From JBBATK01 sp044228685 (GTDB lineage: Bacteria; Bacteroidota; Ignavibacteria; Kapaibacteriales; NICIL-2): a stretch of DNA of 64,000 nucleotides. Every line of letters starts with the position of its first letter. Position 1 is the first letter of the stretch. The position numbers and the translations under genes were made by a program. Shown here in pieces: positions 63,958-64,000 of this stretch. The stretch covers positions 73,709-137,708 of the forward strand of contig JBGAUL010000009.1 of the NCBI GenBank assembly GCA_044228685.1, given 5' to 3'. A model generated the notes under the pieces. The model was not told the origin of the DNA. It searched no databases and was given only the letters and a program-made list of their open reading frames with translations.

Positions 63958-64000
63958 ATTGACCGTCGTGTCACGACTTTCGTCGTGACACCGCACGAGG
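63958..64000 (+). repeat. Start of a fourth copy of the 154-bp repeat family, cut by window edge
   Basis: GTGTCACGAC-TTTC-GTCGTGACAC (63968-63991) is H1 with its stem extended to 10 bp, followed by CGCACGAGG, which continues the same spacer as arrays 1 and 3. Same orientation as the other arrays, 31 kb away, so the family is dispersed. Confidence 0.9.

Overview
The window looks like chromosomal DNA of a member of the Bacteroidota / FCB superphylum, most like a Kapabacteria- or Ignavibacteria-type lineage. That placement is inferred. It rests on seven secreted proteins that end in a type IX secretion (T9SS) type A sorting domain of the form 'YPNP...N.L.I....Y...G......G.Y.....', on choice-of-anchor-D Ig-like repeats, on von Willebrand A/WD40 giants and on kelch/BNR-type beta-propellers. 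No rRNA, tRNA, prophage or CRISPR array was seen.

Layout. 1-8133 (minus): a partial outer-membrane beta-barrel gene behind a 2422-residue VWA/WD40/Ig giant. 8646-12650 (plus): two TPR-adenylate cyclase paralogues. 12795-24838: a membrane methyltransferase, a sialate-O-acetylesterase-type T9SS protein, a small VOC protein, a periplasmic-binding-protein/pentameric ligand-gated ion channel fusion, rarA, two overlapping glycosyltransferase-like genes, a BNR-repeat T9SS protein and a small basic protein. 24963-25682: a ComB-like phosphatase. 26391-32765: three arrays of a palindromic 154-bp repeat separated by AT-richer accessory genes (a hydrolase-like protein without its nucleophile, a BNR protein and a lipoprotein). 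32791-34709: a secreted protein and an M42 peptidase. 34840-40383: a heavy-metal RND efflux operon (TolC, adaptor, pump) closed by an intrinsic terminator. 40861-43972: GNAT, YebC, a DUF1801 protein with a histone-like tail, and an alpha/beta hydrolase. 44178-49687: a TetR regulator with a perfect palindromic operator and a YbhGFSR-type ABC exporter in which YbhF is split in two. 49730-61051 (minus): a second OmpA/VWA pair and two paralogous T9SS beta-propellers. 61478-63850: homogentisate dioxygenase and 4-hydroxyphenylpyruvate dioxygenase (tyrosine catabolism). A hairpin and a fourth copy of the repeat family follow and run off the edge.

How the parts relate. About half of the DNA encodes cell-surface or secreted proteins, and several are recent paralogues (VWA+OmpA pair, beta-propeller pair, cyclase pair). 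The best candidates for unusual biology are the lipoprotein-anchored PBP-pLGIC receptor-channel at 16605-18728 and the dispersed 154-bp multi-palindrome repeat.
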